From Rhinopomastus cyanomelas (lineage: Eukaryota > Chordata > Aves > Bucerotiformes > Rhinopomastidae), in the NCBI GenBank assembly GCA_013400115.1, contig VXBP01003481.1, positions 1 through 64,000 of the forward strand: a DNA stretch of 64,000 nt. Direction: 5' to 3'. Both the position numbers and the translations under genes were made by a program. The number at the start of each line of letters is the position of its first letter. Position 1 is the stretch's first letter. The notes below the pieces were generated by a model. It did not search any database. It saw nothing but the letters and a program-made list of their open reading frames with translations, and had not been told where the DNA came from. Positions 48,231 to 62,017 of the stretch are shown piece by piece.

Positions 48231-51200
48231 TCTACCAATAATATATAAAATGGAGAAGAAAAACTACAGCAGACCTTTTTGTCTTCACAGAATTTCAACT
48301 GTGGTTTTTTTTTTTTAAGCTACCAGTGAACTTTCTTTTATCCAGAGGTTCCCCAAGATAGCTTTCAGATATAGGTTTGTCAAAGCAATGAAAACATGTC
48401 AGACATCAGCAGAATATGTGAGAGGTGAGGGCGATTGAATTTATGTCTCTGCTTTATATGCAAAGGCACTCACACTTCTGGCATGATTTTTTGGGGGTTT
48501 AATAAAGTGTATTGTTCTACAGAAATAGTTCAGAGGTATCTGAACACAGACAGTCTTTGAGATGCACCACACTGGAACCAAGCTGTTGCAAGCCGTCTTG
48601 TGGTATCAAGAGTTTTCTGAATGTGCTTCACTGATAGGTACTCGCACTCAGCATTAAATGTTTGCCAGGTTTGCGGGGGAATATGTCTTTCTCTGAAGCA
48701 GCAGAGCAAGGCACTGTGCTTTGGAAGTGCTTGTTTGACAAATTCTGTTATTTCCCTTCTGCTGCAGGAACTGAAGATGTCAGCAGGGTAGTTGATGCTT
48801 CCTTCCTTTTCCCTGTAGTATACAATAGTCTTGTGTTTGTGCTTTGTGGCAAAAAATTTTATTGCTATAGACTGATGGGAAGTAACTTGTGGTTTATGCT
48901 GTAAGAGATGGAATGTTTGTTCTCTGAACTTTGTTTCATGTACTGCTTGAAATCTATGTTCACCATATCTGCTGAAAGTTGCAGCTGCAATTAGAGGAGT
49001 GAGATAAAAAACTATCTAGTTGGGCTTTTTTCTAAGTGTATGTACATTCCAGCAATTATCCGTCACCATTCTAAACCCACCTTCTTGAACAAAGTGCCTG
49101 GTTATACAGAGTTTCAACTCCTTTCCACCTATGCAGATCTACACGCAGAGAACAATCAGCAAGCTGGGACAGCCTGTGACAAAATCCCTGACATATTTTT
49201 TTGATCCACAAACTTTGTTTTCCCTCTGCTCCCAACCGCTCTGTTGTTTGACCCATTACACAGTCACAAACATAACTCTCGCCTGTGCTCATCTCATCGC
49301 ACCGCGGTGAGAAAGCAGAGCCTTTTATTAGCAGCAGATGAAGCATGTAAGTGTTTTGGAAAAAGACTTGGAATTATTTCAAAAGGCACATGACACTGTC
49401 ACCTGCTTTCACGTTTTGTAAAAAGCAATTCAATAATAGCCCTGAAATCATCTGCATTTGATTCATTCTGGTGTAGCAGCCATGTTATTTCTGCCAACAA
49501 TTGGAAGCTCATGTGTCTGAAAAGCAAGTGCCTGAGCTTTTATTTTGAGATGCAATGTGCCATAATATTTTGAAAAACGAACAAGACATGGCTGATTGGT
49601 TAAAAAGTGTGCGTTTGTGTGAAAACGTTCCGCAGGCTGAGCGTTGCGTGGGAAATGCCAACGTTCTAAACTCTGATGTAAAGCTAGTGTCATAAGACGT
49701 GTGAATACAGCCAAGTATCGTGCAATAATCTTTCGTTAAAAGTGTCGTTTCAACTCAAATATTAATCTCTAGCTATTTCATGGAGAAATGGTACTCACAG
49801 GTGAAGACAAATTGTGTCTGTGCCACAGGCCATTGCTTGTTTCTCTCTTGTCTGTATGCTGCACATTACATCAAGAAAACAATAGAGAGGGATTTTCAGA
49901 TGCAGTGCTGTTTCATATGCCCCGTTTTGAAGTATTCACTCGAATTCTGTGAAGAGGTACGGTCCTCAATGACTTGAACGCGGCATCTTTTCTCTTTACG
50001 CTATTAGTGTTCTCTCTCTTACATTTTCCGTGTCCTGGAAGAAAATACTGCTGTCACTTTCAGTGGCATTTGCCTTTCATCTCACTGCTTCTCAATGGCT
50101 TTCAAGTCTGTAAGTGGTATCCAATTTATTTGTATTCTGATGCCACTTGTGTGAAGCATACCTTCCTGTCAGCTGAGAGCAAGCTTTAGGTGTTTTGTAT
50201 TTGGAAGCGGTGGCATAAACAAATTGGCAATATCAAGTGTAGCCTATCCTCTTGCAGGCAATTTCCCCCTCTTTGCTGTAGACTGTCATTCCTCCAATTC
50301 ATTCAGCAGAACAATTTACGTTCATTCGTGTAGGGTTGGGGTTGACTCAGTCCCCAGAGCTTGATCTAAAATCCCTTGGGTTCGTGTGGAAGCCATATGC
50401 TAAACAGAAAAGTAGGTCTCTGTATGCCAGAGACATTGGAGGCCATCATTCCTTTCACTGTGTCTTTTCATTTTCTTCCAATACGAAAGGTTTCTTCAGT
50501 GTGTGAAGTAGTTCTTCTCCTACATCTCACTGATGAGTTTGTAACTGCCCTGCTAGAGTCTGAATTTACCTTCAAGTGAGCTCTTAAAGATGATAAATTT
50601 GCATATAAATGATAAGGATTTATGTTGGTACATTCTTTTCCTTTTTCTACTTACCTCAGCTTTCTACTGTCTTTATAATTTACTATTTACAGCAATTGGC
50701 AGTAATTTTAGCACCTTCATCTTTTTTCTGTCAACAGATTTTTATGTATGTTTTTGCATGAGTATCACAGCAGAGTAACATGTATATTTTGAAGAATCAA
50801 CATAGTCTGCGTAGACTCACCCAAAAACCTTAACTTCAGCGTTTTAAGCACGTACCTGTGAGTATGGTTTAGAGAACATGAGTTCCAAGAAAATGAGGCA
50901 GATGGGAGAAGCTCGTGGTCTTTTATCTCAGTCATTTACTCTCCCACAGGGTCTTTTTTCAATATTTGGAATTTCAACGACAGCCGTAATAATTTTTATT
51001 GCAAATTTTTAGTACTATTACAAAAACAGTAGTATATTCTAAAGTATTAACTTTTATAAGAACATAAGCAATTGCTAATACAGTATTTATAAAATCAGTC
51101 ATGCAAATGTCCCTCTTCAATCGAGTCTAGTGGTGTTTAGAATGCAAATTTAACAACCTTTCTGCTTTCATGTTAATTCATTGCCAGACGTGATGGAATC

Positions 51201-51254
51201 TGGACCATTTGGTTAAGTTTTTAAACTATAATTGAAAATATGTTTCAGATTTGG

Positions 51255-51375
51255 AATAACCAAAAAATAACCAAATAATATAAATAACTAAAAAAAGCTT
51301 AGAATTCCAAATAACCAAATAAAAATAAGCAAATAACCAAAATAAAGAAGCTTAAAATAATAACCAAAAAAGCTT
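51255..51375. repeat. A-rich imperfect repeat of AATAACC and AAGCTT words
   Basis: Five copies of AATAACC (at 51,255, 51,266, 51,310, 51,332 and 51,359) are interleaved with three AAGCTT words (51,295, 51,348 and 51,370) in a strongly A-rich, G-poor 120-base stretch. The spacing is irregular, so it is not a simple tandem array. It is more like a degenerated or shuffled minisatellite. Confidence 0.8.
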
Positions 51376-53289
51376 AAAACTCATGCTCTAAATAAAGCAA
51401 TTTGTCAGAATCTTTTAATAATTACAGCTTTATATTAGTTGTGTGTGACTAGATCCCATACTTCTGATGTTTGCTTGCATATTTCCAGATCAGCTCAGTC
51501 ACAATCCATTTTATATGTTACTCATTTACTAAATTATTCAATGTTATTAACATCAAAGACACTGACACAGTGCAAACAAGCTTTGTCTAATATCTGTGTT
51601 GTAATAGTTAGAAAGGATTTGTGTTTTGAAGGGTTAGTGTTGTTTAGATACCAGTTTTAGTTGCCACATTCCCTTTTACTTCAAAAAAGAAAATAAATGT
51701 TGCCTATATTTTCTTTTCTGAATATATGCTTTTAATTCACAATGGTTTTAAGCCATTTAGTGAACCCTACAGAAAATTCATGTCTTTTAGTCAGGGAAAC
51801 TGTAACTGGGACTTGAAGGGTATGAGGGGAACAGGAGCTAACAGCAAAATGATGTAGCTGCCAGCATACCCAGGATACCTTTAGCCTGCCAAGCTCAATA
51901 ACCAGTAAGAAAGGTAAATGCCAAAACACTGCAGCCTCCACTGATGCTGTATTTCTCCCAGGAAAGTTTGCTGAGAGACCTGGAACTCCTGGTATCCCAG
52001 TCAGCTGCTACTATGGTTACTCCTGTGTGTTCTGCAGCTGGACCTCTGAAATATTCTGAGCTTGTTTACGTCTTGCACTGCAAAGAAAACCTTAGCTTTC
52101 AGAAAACCAACGTGCAAGTTAATGGCCCTGTGAGATATGGTGTCGTGTTCTGACTAATACATTGTGGTGCCATGAGTCTACAGAGCTCTAGGATTGCCCA
52201 GGTTTTGTTAATCATTTAGTCTTCACCAAATCTGCTGAAGGAGAGAAAACATCATGAGATGGATCCCTGCATTGCAGTGCTGCCTCAGTCAGGCCTGGAA
52301 AGCATAAAAGCTGTGAAGGCAACCAGGAGACAAACTGTTGGCAAAGTTTGACTTTCTCCAGGCACACTGAAATCGATGGAAATATTTTGGTAGACACTGA
52401 GGATTTTTGTTTTGATACAAACAAAAGATTGTCTGACAGAAAGGGAAGAAAGGGAGTAGAAGAAAAAGCAATGAGGGAATCAGGTGTTTTCCAGTAACTT
52501 ATAGGGAGCCAAATCAAGCAATGTCATCTTAATTCACAATCATAAGAGGTTTCCTGATTCTCTCTCTCAGCTTTCCTGACATCACCATAAAATGATGTCC
52601 TGAGCATTTTTTGGACAAAATTCACATAACATACCTTCCTTCTTATTTCTTAGTGCCATTCATTTTTGGGGTTTTTTGCATGCATGGTAATCATCAGGGG
52701 CATAGCTACGTCAAGCCAGCCAGCAGGCATTCAAGCAGGCTTATGATGGCAGCAAGCTTCCAGTTTCCCTGGTCACCTTCCATAGATTTACAATCTGGTG
52801 TAATAAGAATGAAGAGTGTCAGCTGGGAAAGCAGAGATGTATGACAAGATAACCTCTGAATTTTTCAGCTTTTCCTTTGAAGAGGGATATGTGGAAAAAC
52901 AGTCGCTTGCGTATATGTACAGTGAAGGAAAAACAGCTTGAAAGAAAGCAGCAAAGATCAGGAAAACTTGGCAAGTCTGAAGAAGTTGGAAGCGTGACTC
53001 ATTTTAAGAGGTGACAGATGCTTGGTAAGGGATTGGATGATAATAGGGTATTTGTTTTAGCATGACTGGCTTATGCTACTTATGTGCTTATGTCAGTAGA
53101 AGAATTGAAGAGGCTTTGGTTAGGAATTGACTTGTGATGACTTTTATGTCTAGCTGGCATGAAGGAAAATGCCAGCACCCTGGTCTAGAGAACTGATCTT
53201 TTATTTCTGATAGGACAGAGGACAAGGAAACCTGCTCAGTTTTCAGTGAGCTACAGGAATTCAGACATTAAGGTGCATCTGAGAGTTTG

Positions 53290-53606
53290 ACAAGGACATT
53301 GTGGAGAGGCTGGTGCTGGTCTCTTCTCACAAGCAATTAGTGATAAAACAAGAGGGAATGGCTTCAAGTTACAACAGGGCTGGTTTAGACTTGATATTAG
53401 GAAAAAATATTTTCATAGAAAGAGTGGTCAGGCACTGGAATGGGCTTCCCAGGGAGGTGGTCGAGTCGCCATCCCTGGATGTGTTCAAAGATGGTTTGGA
53501 TGAGGTGTTGAGGGATCTGGTTTAGGGGTGAACTTGTAAGGTGGGGTAGATGATTGGACTCGATGATCCCAGGGGTCTTTTCCAACCAGAGTGATTCTGT
53601 GATAGA
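53290..53606 (+). mobile_element. CR1 LINE 3' fragment with open ORF2 C-terminus
   Basis: Plus-oriented CR1. Boxes include 'gataaaacaagagggaatgg', 'ggcactggaatgggcttccc', 'tggactcgatgatcccaggg' and the tail 'gtgattctgtgatag'. The frame at 53,301-53,525 is open for 74 codons and contains HWNGLPREVVESPSLDVFK, the usual end of CR1 ORF2. That makes it the best-preserved coding remnant in the window. It lacks the endonuclease and reverse transcriptase domains and cannot move. Confidence 0.95.
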
Positions 53607-56600
53607 AAATTAAGCCATCCATATAGACATAGCAATTTAAAAAATAAGCTCTAAGCTAATATTCTTTCACAGTAATCAGTGAAAAAAATCTGATAATTCC
53701 TAAACTCAGAAGGCTTTTGTAGAAATTGGAATCTATGTTCATATGTGCTACTATAAATATAGGTACCTGTGGCCACAGCTAAATGTAAATTTGATGGGGC
53801 ATCCAGTCCTCACAGAAGTAACTCCCATGTTAGTATTACTCCCAATGATTCATGCAAGAAATCTAAAACTCTTAAATCTAGCCTAGGCTCTGTAGATGAC
53901 TGTCAGAATTTTCCAAGATTAAAACCGTAATGTCTAGCTAGACTATGGGTCTTTTCTTATTGTGTAAATCAAAAGTGGTTTCACACATAAAATAGTACGT
54001 AATCAAGTAAGACTCAAATATCCATCGCTTGTCAAATACAACAAAAATCAGTTAATTTTCTTTGAAAGGGGTTTCCTTTGAGGTCCATTTGTGTGTTTTT
54101 ACTGCGTTCACAGTGTTTGCTTCAGTATTTGGTCTATTATATTACCTTACTTTTTTCTTTTTCCTTGGCAGAGTTTCTTAGAACTTGGCCTTAAGTCTAG
54201 ACAAACACCTATTATTAGAACAGATTGCCTGTAGTGTGTCTGGCTCTGAATGTACTCCTGCTGTTGTTCTGTCTTAGCCTCATCACTGCTGAGAGGGTCT
54301 GGGGGGCCCAGCTTTTCTTTATGATCCGCATCTGACCACAGTGCCAAATGACTTTAAGCCCACAACCTTTAGGAACATTTTAATTGGGGGATTTTTCTTC
54401 TTATCTCTAATTTACACCCTAGAGTCTTATTAGGATGGCTTTGTTGATTCTGCTTGTAAACAACATTCTGATATCTAAGCTGAACTCAGTTGGTTACACT
54501 TAACCCCCAACACTAGGCTGCTATTGCCATAAATGAGACTGCCACAGGAAAAAATGTGCAACTGGTTGACCTTAAAGACAGCTTTGCCTCATTTAATGCA
54601 AAGGTTTTTCAGATACAAATTGTTACCTTCCTGGGAAAATAATTTACAGCAGTCTCAAACCTCATTATTACTTTTCTTCATTCAGGAGTAACCATCCTAA
54701 ATGGGAGTTCTAAAGAGATGCCATTGCAAGAAGCATCTTGCTTATTAGTATTCCATCTTGTGGGTGTGAACCAAGTTGTCTTTTAAAGCATAAAGGTTGT
54801 GTTGTCCTCTGCATTGTCCCACATCCAGACCTTGAATTTGCAGAAGGAATTTGAAGCTGGGAGAGAGGACAGCCTCCACCCCACTGTCCTGCAAATAGAA
54901 CTCCTTCCAACCTAGTAACTTCCCTGTTCCTTTGACAGAAAGTATGTCTTTCAAAAGGGGGAAAGAAGGCTGGGTTGGTTTTCTGTTAGCTGTGTGTCTA
55001 CAGAGAAGATATCCATGCTGGTATGTGTGAGACATCCAGCCGAGCTCAGAAGCATGGGCTTTGTCTCATGTGTCTGACTAGTTGCATAGACCCAATAGCT
55101 TTACTTCACAACTGAGATTAACTTCTGTTTCATTGGACAAGACCTTGGGGAAGTGAGCTTGAGATCCTTCTTGACAGATGAAGTTGTTCGTGAAGAGACT
55201 ATCGTGTTTACCTTGTGTTAATTTTTCAATCTGTCTAAAGTCAGTGGAAACTTACACAGTTGTATGGAGAGGTTATTAGGACAAGGAACCAAAGCAGCAA
55301 GTCAGTTACTCCAATTCTGTCAGTACAGAACTGAGTGGAAAAAAGGGTTTATTCCTTTCTTGACCTAAGAATATTTTCCTCTATCTAAATATAAGATGAG
55401 AAGGGGCACATTCAGCCAAGGAATCTTTCAGAAAAGATCTTCTGGCAAGCTGCAGTGACCTGCGTGCGCAGTGCCTGAAACAAAATTCAAGTGGCGTGCT
55501 GATAGGTTTGTAGAAGCTGAGGAAAAGCGCTTTATTTTCCTTATTCATCGCTGTGAAGCTCTGTTATACAATCCAACAGCAAATGCAGTGATTTGCATTG
55601 CTTTTTTGTTTTAAGAAGTCTCTGTTCTAGTGGGCAGAAGTGAGCCTGCATGAGAAATGCAGCCATTGGTATGCAGAGCACGCTGTGGTGATAGTGCCTT
55701 ATTATAACACCACATTTGCCTAAAAATGTAAGTGTGATGCTGAATAGGACTCGGATCCCACTGATATGCAGCAGAGGATTTTCCCTTGCCATCATGAGAA
55801 ATTCACACTGGGAAGGAATAATCTGTTTAATATATCAAGACTTCAAAATTATGAGATCTCAATTAGATGTTCTCTGCATCTAGGGGGATGTTTACGTGTG
55901 TACACAGTAGTCACATTTCTTTCCCAAAGGCAACGTTCCTTTGTCTTCTCTCATGTTGGGGTAGAATACAGTCAGGTGCTACATGGACTGTGGACTGCAC
56001 CTCATGTGCTAAAGCTCCTGCAGCACCACAGTACTGTGCTCTGATTGTAGGGTGAGTGCCCGTAACCTTTTTAATGGAATTTCTCATGCTGCACTGTGCA
56101 CATCTTAAAGGAGTATTTTGTGCTTCACTCTTCGTGTCGCAGCCCTTTCTCATGGCAGGCAATTTATTTGGAGGTTGAGATGACTTGCACTGGGTCCTAA
56201 TGACACCTTGTGTTATTATCACTACTCAGTTTAGATTCGGGTAGTCATCTGCAAAGATGGGCAAAATAAGTAAAAAGTGGCAGTAAATCTCTGACTCATA
56301 ACTGACTTGTGTTTTAGTTTGTGGAGCTTCATTTTGGAGAGTCAGTGTAATGTAGGAACGCTTTCAGCTTTTGATTAAAGCAGAAGATACCAGAGAAAAT
56401 GTTTTTCTTCCCCTCAGGACACAAAAACTTATGAATACCATACCAAATATAAAGACCTGCATTATTCTCAGAACTTCTACAATCTGTTGCAAAAATCAAA
56501 ACCCTGTAATCACAATACACCTTTTCATATAGGTGAAGAAATCTGGCTGCTTTGGCAGACAAGCTTATAAATAACTTCCCAGTGCTGAGGTACATAAATT

Positions 56601-57687
56601 GCTGGAATGTGATTAGTGTGTAACGCTGTTTTCAAGCAGGAGGTGAGAGGTTGCTGTAGTACTTTTGCTGTTATGGCATGTTAAGATTTTTGGTGACTAT
56701 TACAAATGCCAGTTATGTAAAAGAGGAGTTGCAGTCCTTTGGGACGGCATATGAATTTTGCTAAACCTTTGATTGCAAACACAGTAATGGTCTCTTTGGT
56801 CTCTGGGGATGGCCAGCAGATTCTCAGCCTCTCCCAGAATCTGACATAATAATATCACTATCAGGAACTTTGATAATACCTCTCTTTCCCATCAATCACT
56901 AGCCAGCAGACTACTGCTTCACTCTTTCTAAGACACAAAGCTGTTTCATTTACCCTCAATTTTTGTCATCCTAAGCCCATTGCCATGTGCCCCCCACCAA
57001 TATACGGGACTACAAGCCTCCAAGAAAACCAGACTTCTGGGAGGGGAGTCAGCAAAGCATCTGGAAGTTAAAACACGGGCTGTTCAACCCATACAGAGTC
57101 GCAGGGCTTTCTGTATGCTTAGACACACACGCACATTTGAATCGTTCTTCTCCATCCCACTTCAGACTCTTGTGGAAAGTTGTGCAGTTAGTTTACCAGG
57201 GCTGTACACTAAGAAGTGATGACAAATTCAGAACGTAGTAGAGAAAAGGAAAAGTGTGGTGATTTGGTATATCCTATAAATGTTTTTGTTTTAGTGTAAA
57301 GTTACTTTTTCTTAAGAATTTGGATATCAAACTCCTTAAGGGACTGTGAAAGCAGTAGATTTAACATATATTTCAGGTACCTGCTGAAATGAATGACCCT
57401 GTACTCTTTGAAACTGGAAATTGGTGGTTCTCGTCAGGCTGCAGGTTTTGCAATAATTAGTAATTAACTCTATAAGAAAGAGACAATCTGTAACAAAAGC
57501 CTCAATATTTTTCATCCAAATATTTTCTTATGCATGTGAAGGCCATCCCATCAATGTATTACTTTTCCAAGTGCCTTTTTCCTTCATACTTGTAGCTACT
57601 GGTTCTAATAAATAAGTGGAGAAAGTAAGAGCAGGTGAATGAACAGCCAAAAGCCCAAGAAAAGCACTTGTTCAGGTATGGGAAAGT
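53607..57687. other. Unique non-coding DNA
   Basis: No interspersed repeat or named gene is recognised in 4 kb. Two overlapping plus-strand open frames at 56,980-57,238 (79 and 83 codons) look like chance. They have no domain, and the flanking splice-like sites are weak. Confidence 0.5.
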
Positions 57688-57768
57688 TGCTATAAGGTCC
57701 CCTTGGAGTCTTCTCTTCAGACTGAACACCCTCAAATCTCTCACCCTGTCTTCATAAGACATATGGTG
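57688..57768 (-). mobile_element. Internal CR1 fragment
   Basis: About 80 bases ('tataaggtccccttggagtc', 'ttctcttcagactgaacacc', 'tctcaccctgtcttcataag') match the middle of the CR1 3' region in minus orientation. Both ends, including the octamer tail, are missing. Confidence 0.85.
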
Positions 57769-60097
57769 TGGGGTGGGTAAAAAGATAGCTGAGAGCAGTA
57801 TCATAGTATGTGTTAGTACAGGAAAGTGAGTTCATTTCACAGTATTCCTACTGCCTTGAATTTGTAAACACCCTAAATTTAAAAAGAAAGAAGGTATGTT
57901 TCCCCTCAACTCTTTCAAGAAGAAAATGTGTGCTTGCCACACCAATGGATTGATAGTCCATTCAAAGCAAACGAGCCGCTGAAATACTGCAAATCACCTG
58001 TCTCTCCTCTTTATAATAGCGGTGTTGTCCTGGGGGTGTTATTCATTATCAGTTTAGTTTTGCTCCTTCCTGCAAGTCATTTTCATCATATCAGAGTGAA
58101 TCTGTTTCTAAGGTAGACCCATGGTTCCTCATGACTTCTAAAAGCAAACCTCAGAGAAGCAGAAAGCGCACATTAATTTTTTTCCACTGTGGACTGCTGT
58201 CGTGCTTTTGACATTCAAAATTCTTCATGATCAAGGTCGTCCTAAAAATAAAGCTCTGACCTCCGAAGGGTTTGATCTCAAGTTGCCTAAAAGTGATTGT
58301 CAGCAAGCCTGTTGCCCACCTGTTATCAGGTACCCGACTATAACGGCTTTACATTTCTTTCACACCAAGGTTTGATTCATGGCTTGGGTTTTTGGTTCTG
58401 CTGCCAAATGTTACCAGTGTTCCTCTCAGACCAATTCATTTTGCAGAGAAAGAATTAATCATCTGTTCTCATTTACTGTATAATACAAATAGGACTCCAA
58501 TAACTGAAATCTCTTAGCAACTACAGCACGTACTTGGAGGAAGGTTCCACATTTTGGTGTTTAGATTTCTAGTGACAGAGGTAGATAGTGCTGCGTTATT
58601 TGGAGATCATTTTCATCCAATCGTACTTCAGAACTGTCCTCTGCAAACAAATCCTAAATTATTTGTAGTCTGCCAATTTTTCCCTTTATGGTAGAAACAT
58701 ATCTGCTGTTAAAATTACAACTTTTAGTACAACTCACTTTTAATTAATAGAAAATATTTCAGTTTTGTCCTGAGACACATATGTATGCTGCTTCATTTTT
58801 ATTATTGCTATTACTTGCTTTTACTTATAGAACACAGCTATGGCAGGAACTGTTTTCTCCTTGATGTGTGTTAAGAAGCCTTACACTCACTGATTCTGCT
58901 AGCTGTAGACTTTTTTCCATGCCTTTTTGCTTTCTTGACTGCTCTTCTTAAATTCTTAACTATGATTTATAATGATTGCCATCAGTTCTCATTCATATGT
59001 GATTTGATTCTAGTAGGAAAGCGCTGATTGAGAGCACTTTTCCTCTTTTCCTTTTAAATTCTGTTTTCTTGTGCTTAAAGGTCAATCAGAGATCCCAATG
59101 TTTTTGACTACAGTACTTCATCGCTTGTGTATACACTGTCGTAATATCATCATTACTTCAAGTACATTTATGACAGTGGCTATCAACACCTGGAGACCCC
59201 AGAAATTTTGATCTTCCACATTGTAGGCTCACTTTCTTTCCACACTGGAGACTGCTGCTTACTGGTGAATCTTTGTAGGAATCTTTGTAGCATCCAGTAT
59301 AGTACTGGAATGAAGAATCATCATCTGATCTTTGTGTTTTCTCTATGGCTCTTTTTTCTGAGCTGCTTCTCCATTATAAGGAGAAGTGTAAAGTCATTGA
59401 GAAGTTGGGGGGAACACTTCATATTTATTCTTTCATGTTACTTCACAGTAATTAGAAGTTATCAGTTAGCAAGAAAGAAATCTCAGTGACTACAGACTAG
59501 ATATTGTGACTGGAGACATCTTTTCTTCTAAGAAACAGATCCTTACGGTGTCTTGTACCTATTCAAAAGATGTCAAGAGTAGTTTGCTCTTCTTGTGATT
59601 TTTTTGTGGTTTTTTTTCTTATTATAACTCATAAAACAACACATACAACTGTGTATTCTCTGCTCCAGTGTTTATTCTGATATTTCACTCTATGGGCCCA
59701 CAAAGCCCTCGATGACCTAAGAACTTTACTTGAAGTTTATAGAGATCATCTAAAGTTTCCTAAGACAACACTCTGAAGACACATATTTGGTAGAATTTTA
59801 GAAACTGTAATAAAAACACTGTTGTCTAGATTACAAAATTATTAAAGTAATGAGTATATTAGCACAAGGGATGAAATGTGAAAACTAAAGCCTAATTAAG
59901 CTTTTCCATAGTTTGAGTAGGAAAATATAAGAACTAGAACTCCGTTTGTGCCCTGAGAGTCAACAAATGCAAAAATAATCTCCCTTTATTAACCTGTTCC
60001 ATTGTGTTCTGTAAGATTTGAGTAAGACTCCAGATAATGTAACTTACCATGCCTTTGATTTTGGCTCTGAGAGACTTGTAGTCTTAAGTACCTTCTG
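57769..60097. other. Unique non-coding DNA
   Basis: No gene or repeat is recognised. The longest open frame (59,208-59,489, 93 codons) is hydrophobic and serine-rich without a known motif. Confidence 0.5.
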
Positions 60098-60420
60098 AAT
60101 CATAGAATATTAGGGAATATATATTGGAAAAGACCTCGAAAGATCATCCAGTCCAATTCCCCCTCCACAGCAGGATCACCTAGATCAAGTCACACAGGAA
60201 CACGTCCAGGCAGGTTTTAAACATCTCCAGAGAAGGAGACTCCACAACCTTCCCTGGGCAGCCTGTTCCAGGGCTCTGTCACCCTCACTGGGAAGAAGTT
60301 CCTTCTCATATTGATGTGGAACCTCCTCTGTTCCAGCTGACACCCAGTGCCCCTTGTCCTATCATTAGATGTCATTGAGAAGAGTTGGGCTCCATCCTCC
60401 TTACACCTACCCTTCATATT
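60098..60420 (-). mobile_element. CR1 LINE 3' fragment (about 320 bp)
   Basis: Minus-oriented and well preserved. It begins with the tail 'aatcatagaatattaggg' and continues with 'agacctcgaaagatcatcca', 'cacaggaacacgtccaggca', 'gagaaggagactccacaacc', 'ggaagaagttccttctcata' and 'tgccccttgtcctatcatta'. The minus strand shows the ORF2 C-terminus (WNRLPRE near its end) in a 66-codon open frame at 60,217-60,417. It is the same type as 37,813 and 3,400. A short extra 'aatatatatt' lies in the tail region. Confidence 0.96.
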
Positions 60421-61588
60421 GGTACCTTTGTCTTTAGACTAGAACATCAGCTGTTGCACGTTTTACGGACTATGACAACAGAATTAGATTTATTCAGGAA
60501 AAATGTTAAGACACAAAAGATAAAAACATAGCCATTTAACCCAAAATTTGGAAAGCAAATAATGTGAACATTTACTTTGAAATTGTAATGGGATGGGGGT
60601 TTCTAAAGAGAAAGATTACTCTTCGCATATTTGAATGTGGAATGATATTCTGTTGTTAAATACAGGGCAAAGTTAAAGTTAGAGTGCATAGAAGAACTGT
60701 CCTAAAAATTTCTTAATGAATAATTTGAAAAAATTTGAAACACAGTAATATTCAGACTGTTGGCAACCCAGCTGTACACAAGTATTGCAATTTCTCGGTG
60801 ACCTTAATGTATACCTGGGATTGAACATGCTGTTGAAAAGGCCTATGGCAACTGTACAATTCATCATCAGAAACATTATTTCAAAATCTATACCCATGCA
60901 CATAAATGTACATTTTATGTCTAGCCATGACCTTCCTGAAAACAGAAAAGCAGTTTTTCAGTGGTTTATTCCTTACAATAAAAGCCTAGTCCTATAAACC
61001 TTTTCTCTTAAGGGATGGTTCTTTACACAAATACTGGCTTTTTAATTAGTATGACATTAAAGGTTTAAGACTGGGCTCAAGTTTAATTCTCAGTGCATAG
61101 ATTATTTAGACAACTCAGTAAAGCACCAGGCACACAGTAGCATATATGGCTTTGCTGCAGTAATAACACTACTGTTTCACCCCTGGCCAATGAACTGCAG
61201 GATCCTGAAGCGCTGTGCTGATTAGCAATGATATTCCCTTTTCTAGAAAAGGGCAAAACTAAGGGTACATAGCAACTTTTCCGAGGTTCAACAGCAGGTG
61301 AGTGGTAGGTAGGATAACGAAATGCCTCTGGAAACAGGCAGTGGTGCATAGCTTTCAAAAGCTGACATGCCTACCAAATCCAAACAGCTCCATGAATAAA
61401 ACCTGGCTGTTATTCAGGCCCTGGGATCAGGTAGTAAATCTGCAGCACAGAAACATAACTGTAAATACAGCTTTCATGTTTCAGGGTGAAAACGTGGAAG
61501 CAGCTTTAATTCTGTTCTGAAGGATCTTGCTTGCACAGGCCAGTATTTACAGATTTGTAATTCTTATCAACTGTGCCCTAGTAAAAGG
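60421..61588. other. Unique non-coding DNA
   Basis: No gene or repeat is recognised. Overlapping short open frames occur on both strands near 60,679-61,520. Confidence 0.5.
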
Positions 61589-61697
61589 ATACGACAAGGA
61601 GCAATTGGTGTAGGCTGGAACACAGGAGGTTCCACATCAATCTAAGAAGGAACTTCCTCACAACAAGGGTGACAGAGCTCTGTAACAGGCTGCCCAG
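61589..61697 (+). mobile_element. CR1 fragment lacking its 3' end
   Basis: Plus-oriented: 'gacaaggagcaattggtgta', 'aggctggaacacaggaggtt', 'ccacatcaatctaagaagga' and 'gtaacaggctgcccag', then an abrupt switch to unique sequence. It stops about 180 bases short of where the octamer tail should be. Confidence 0.9.
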
Positions 61698-61787
61698 TTG
61701 CTGTCCACCCATGAAGCAGAGCAGAGTTTATTACCAGCACATTTGCTTTTACTGATCTACAGGTTTGCAGAGAACATTTTGTAGTCT

Positions 61788-61850
61788 CATAGAATCACAG
61801 ACCATCAGGGACTGGAAGGGACCTCGAAAGATCATTTAGTCCAATCCCTC
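61788..61850 (-). mobile_element. Very short CR1 3' end
   Basis: Minus-oriented: 'catagaatcacagaccatca', 'gggactggaagggacctcga' and 'aagatcatttagtccaatcc'. It lies between two plus-oriented fragments. Confidence 0.94.
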
Positions 61851-62017
61851 CGTCTTTCCTCTGTGTCCATCCTTCTGTTCCCTTTATCTTCATTCTCCTC
61901 ATAATACGGAGGAAACCACCCTACTTTATATGAGATTTACTGGTACCTTATTATTTAAAACCCTGACGCTGGTAAGATGGATATCCTAAGAAGTATCTAA
62001 GACAAATATCAACCCTA

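Larger units (their letters stand above)
46216..53289. other. Repeat-poor unique DNA with enhancer-like stretches
   Basis: Seven kilobases without recognised interspersed repeats, apart from the A-rich imperfect repeat at 51,255-51,375. Open frames are short and overlap on both strands. A T-run lies at about 48,304-48,316. Candidate regulatory blocks at 46,680 and 47,880 are listed separately. Confidence 0.5.

Noticed and set aside
56980..57238. Two overlapping plus-strand frames with proline- and arginine-rich starts
   Set aside because: They compete for the same bases in different frames, have weak splice-like flanks and no domain; the case for an exon is too thin.
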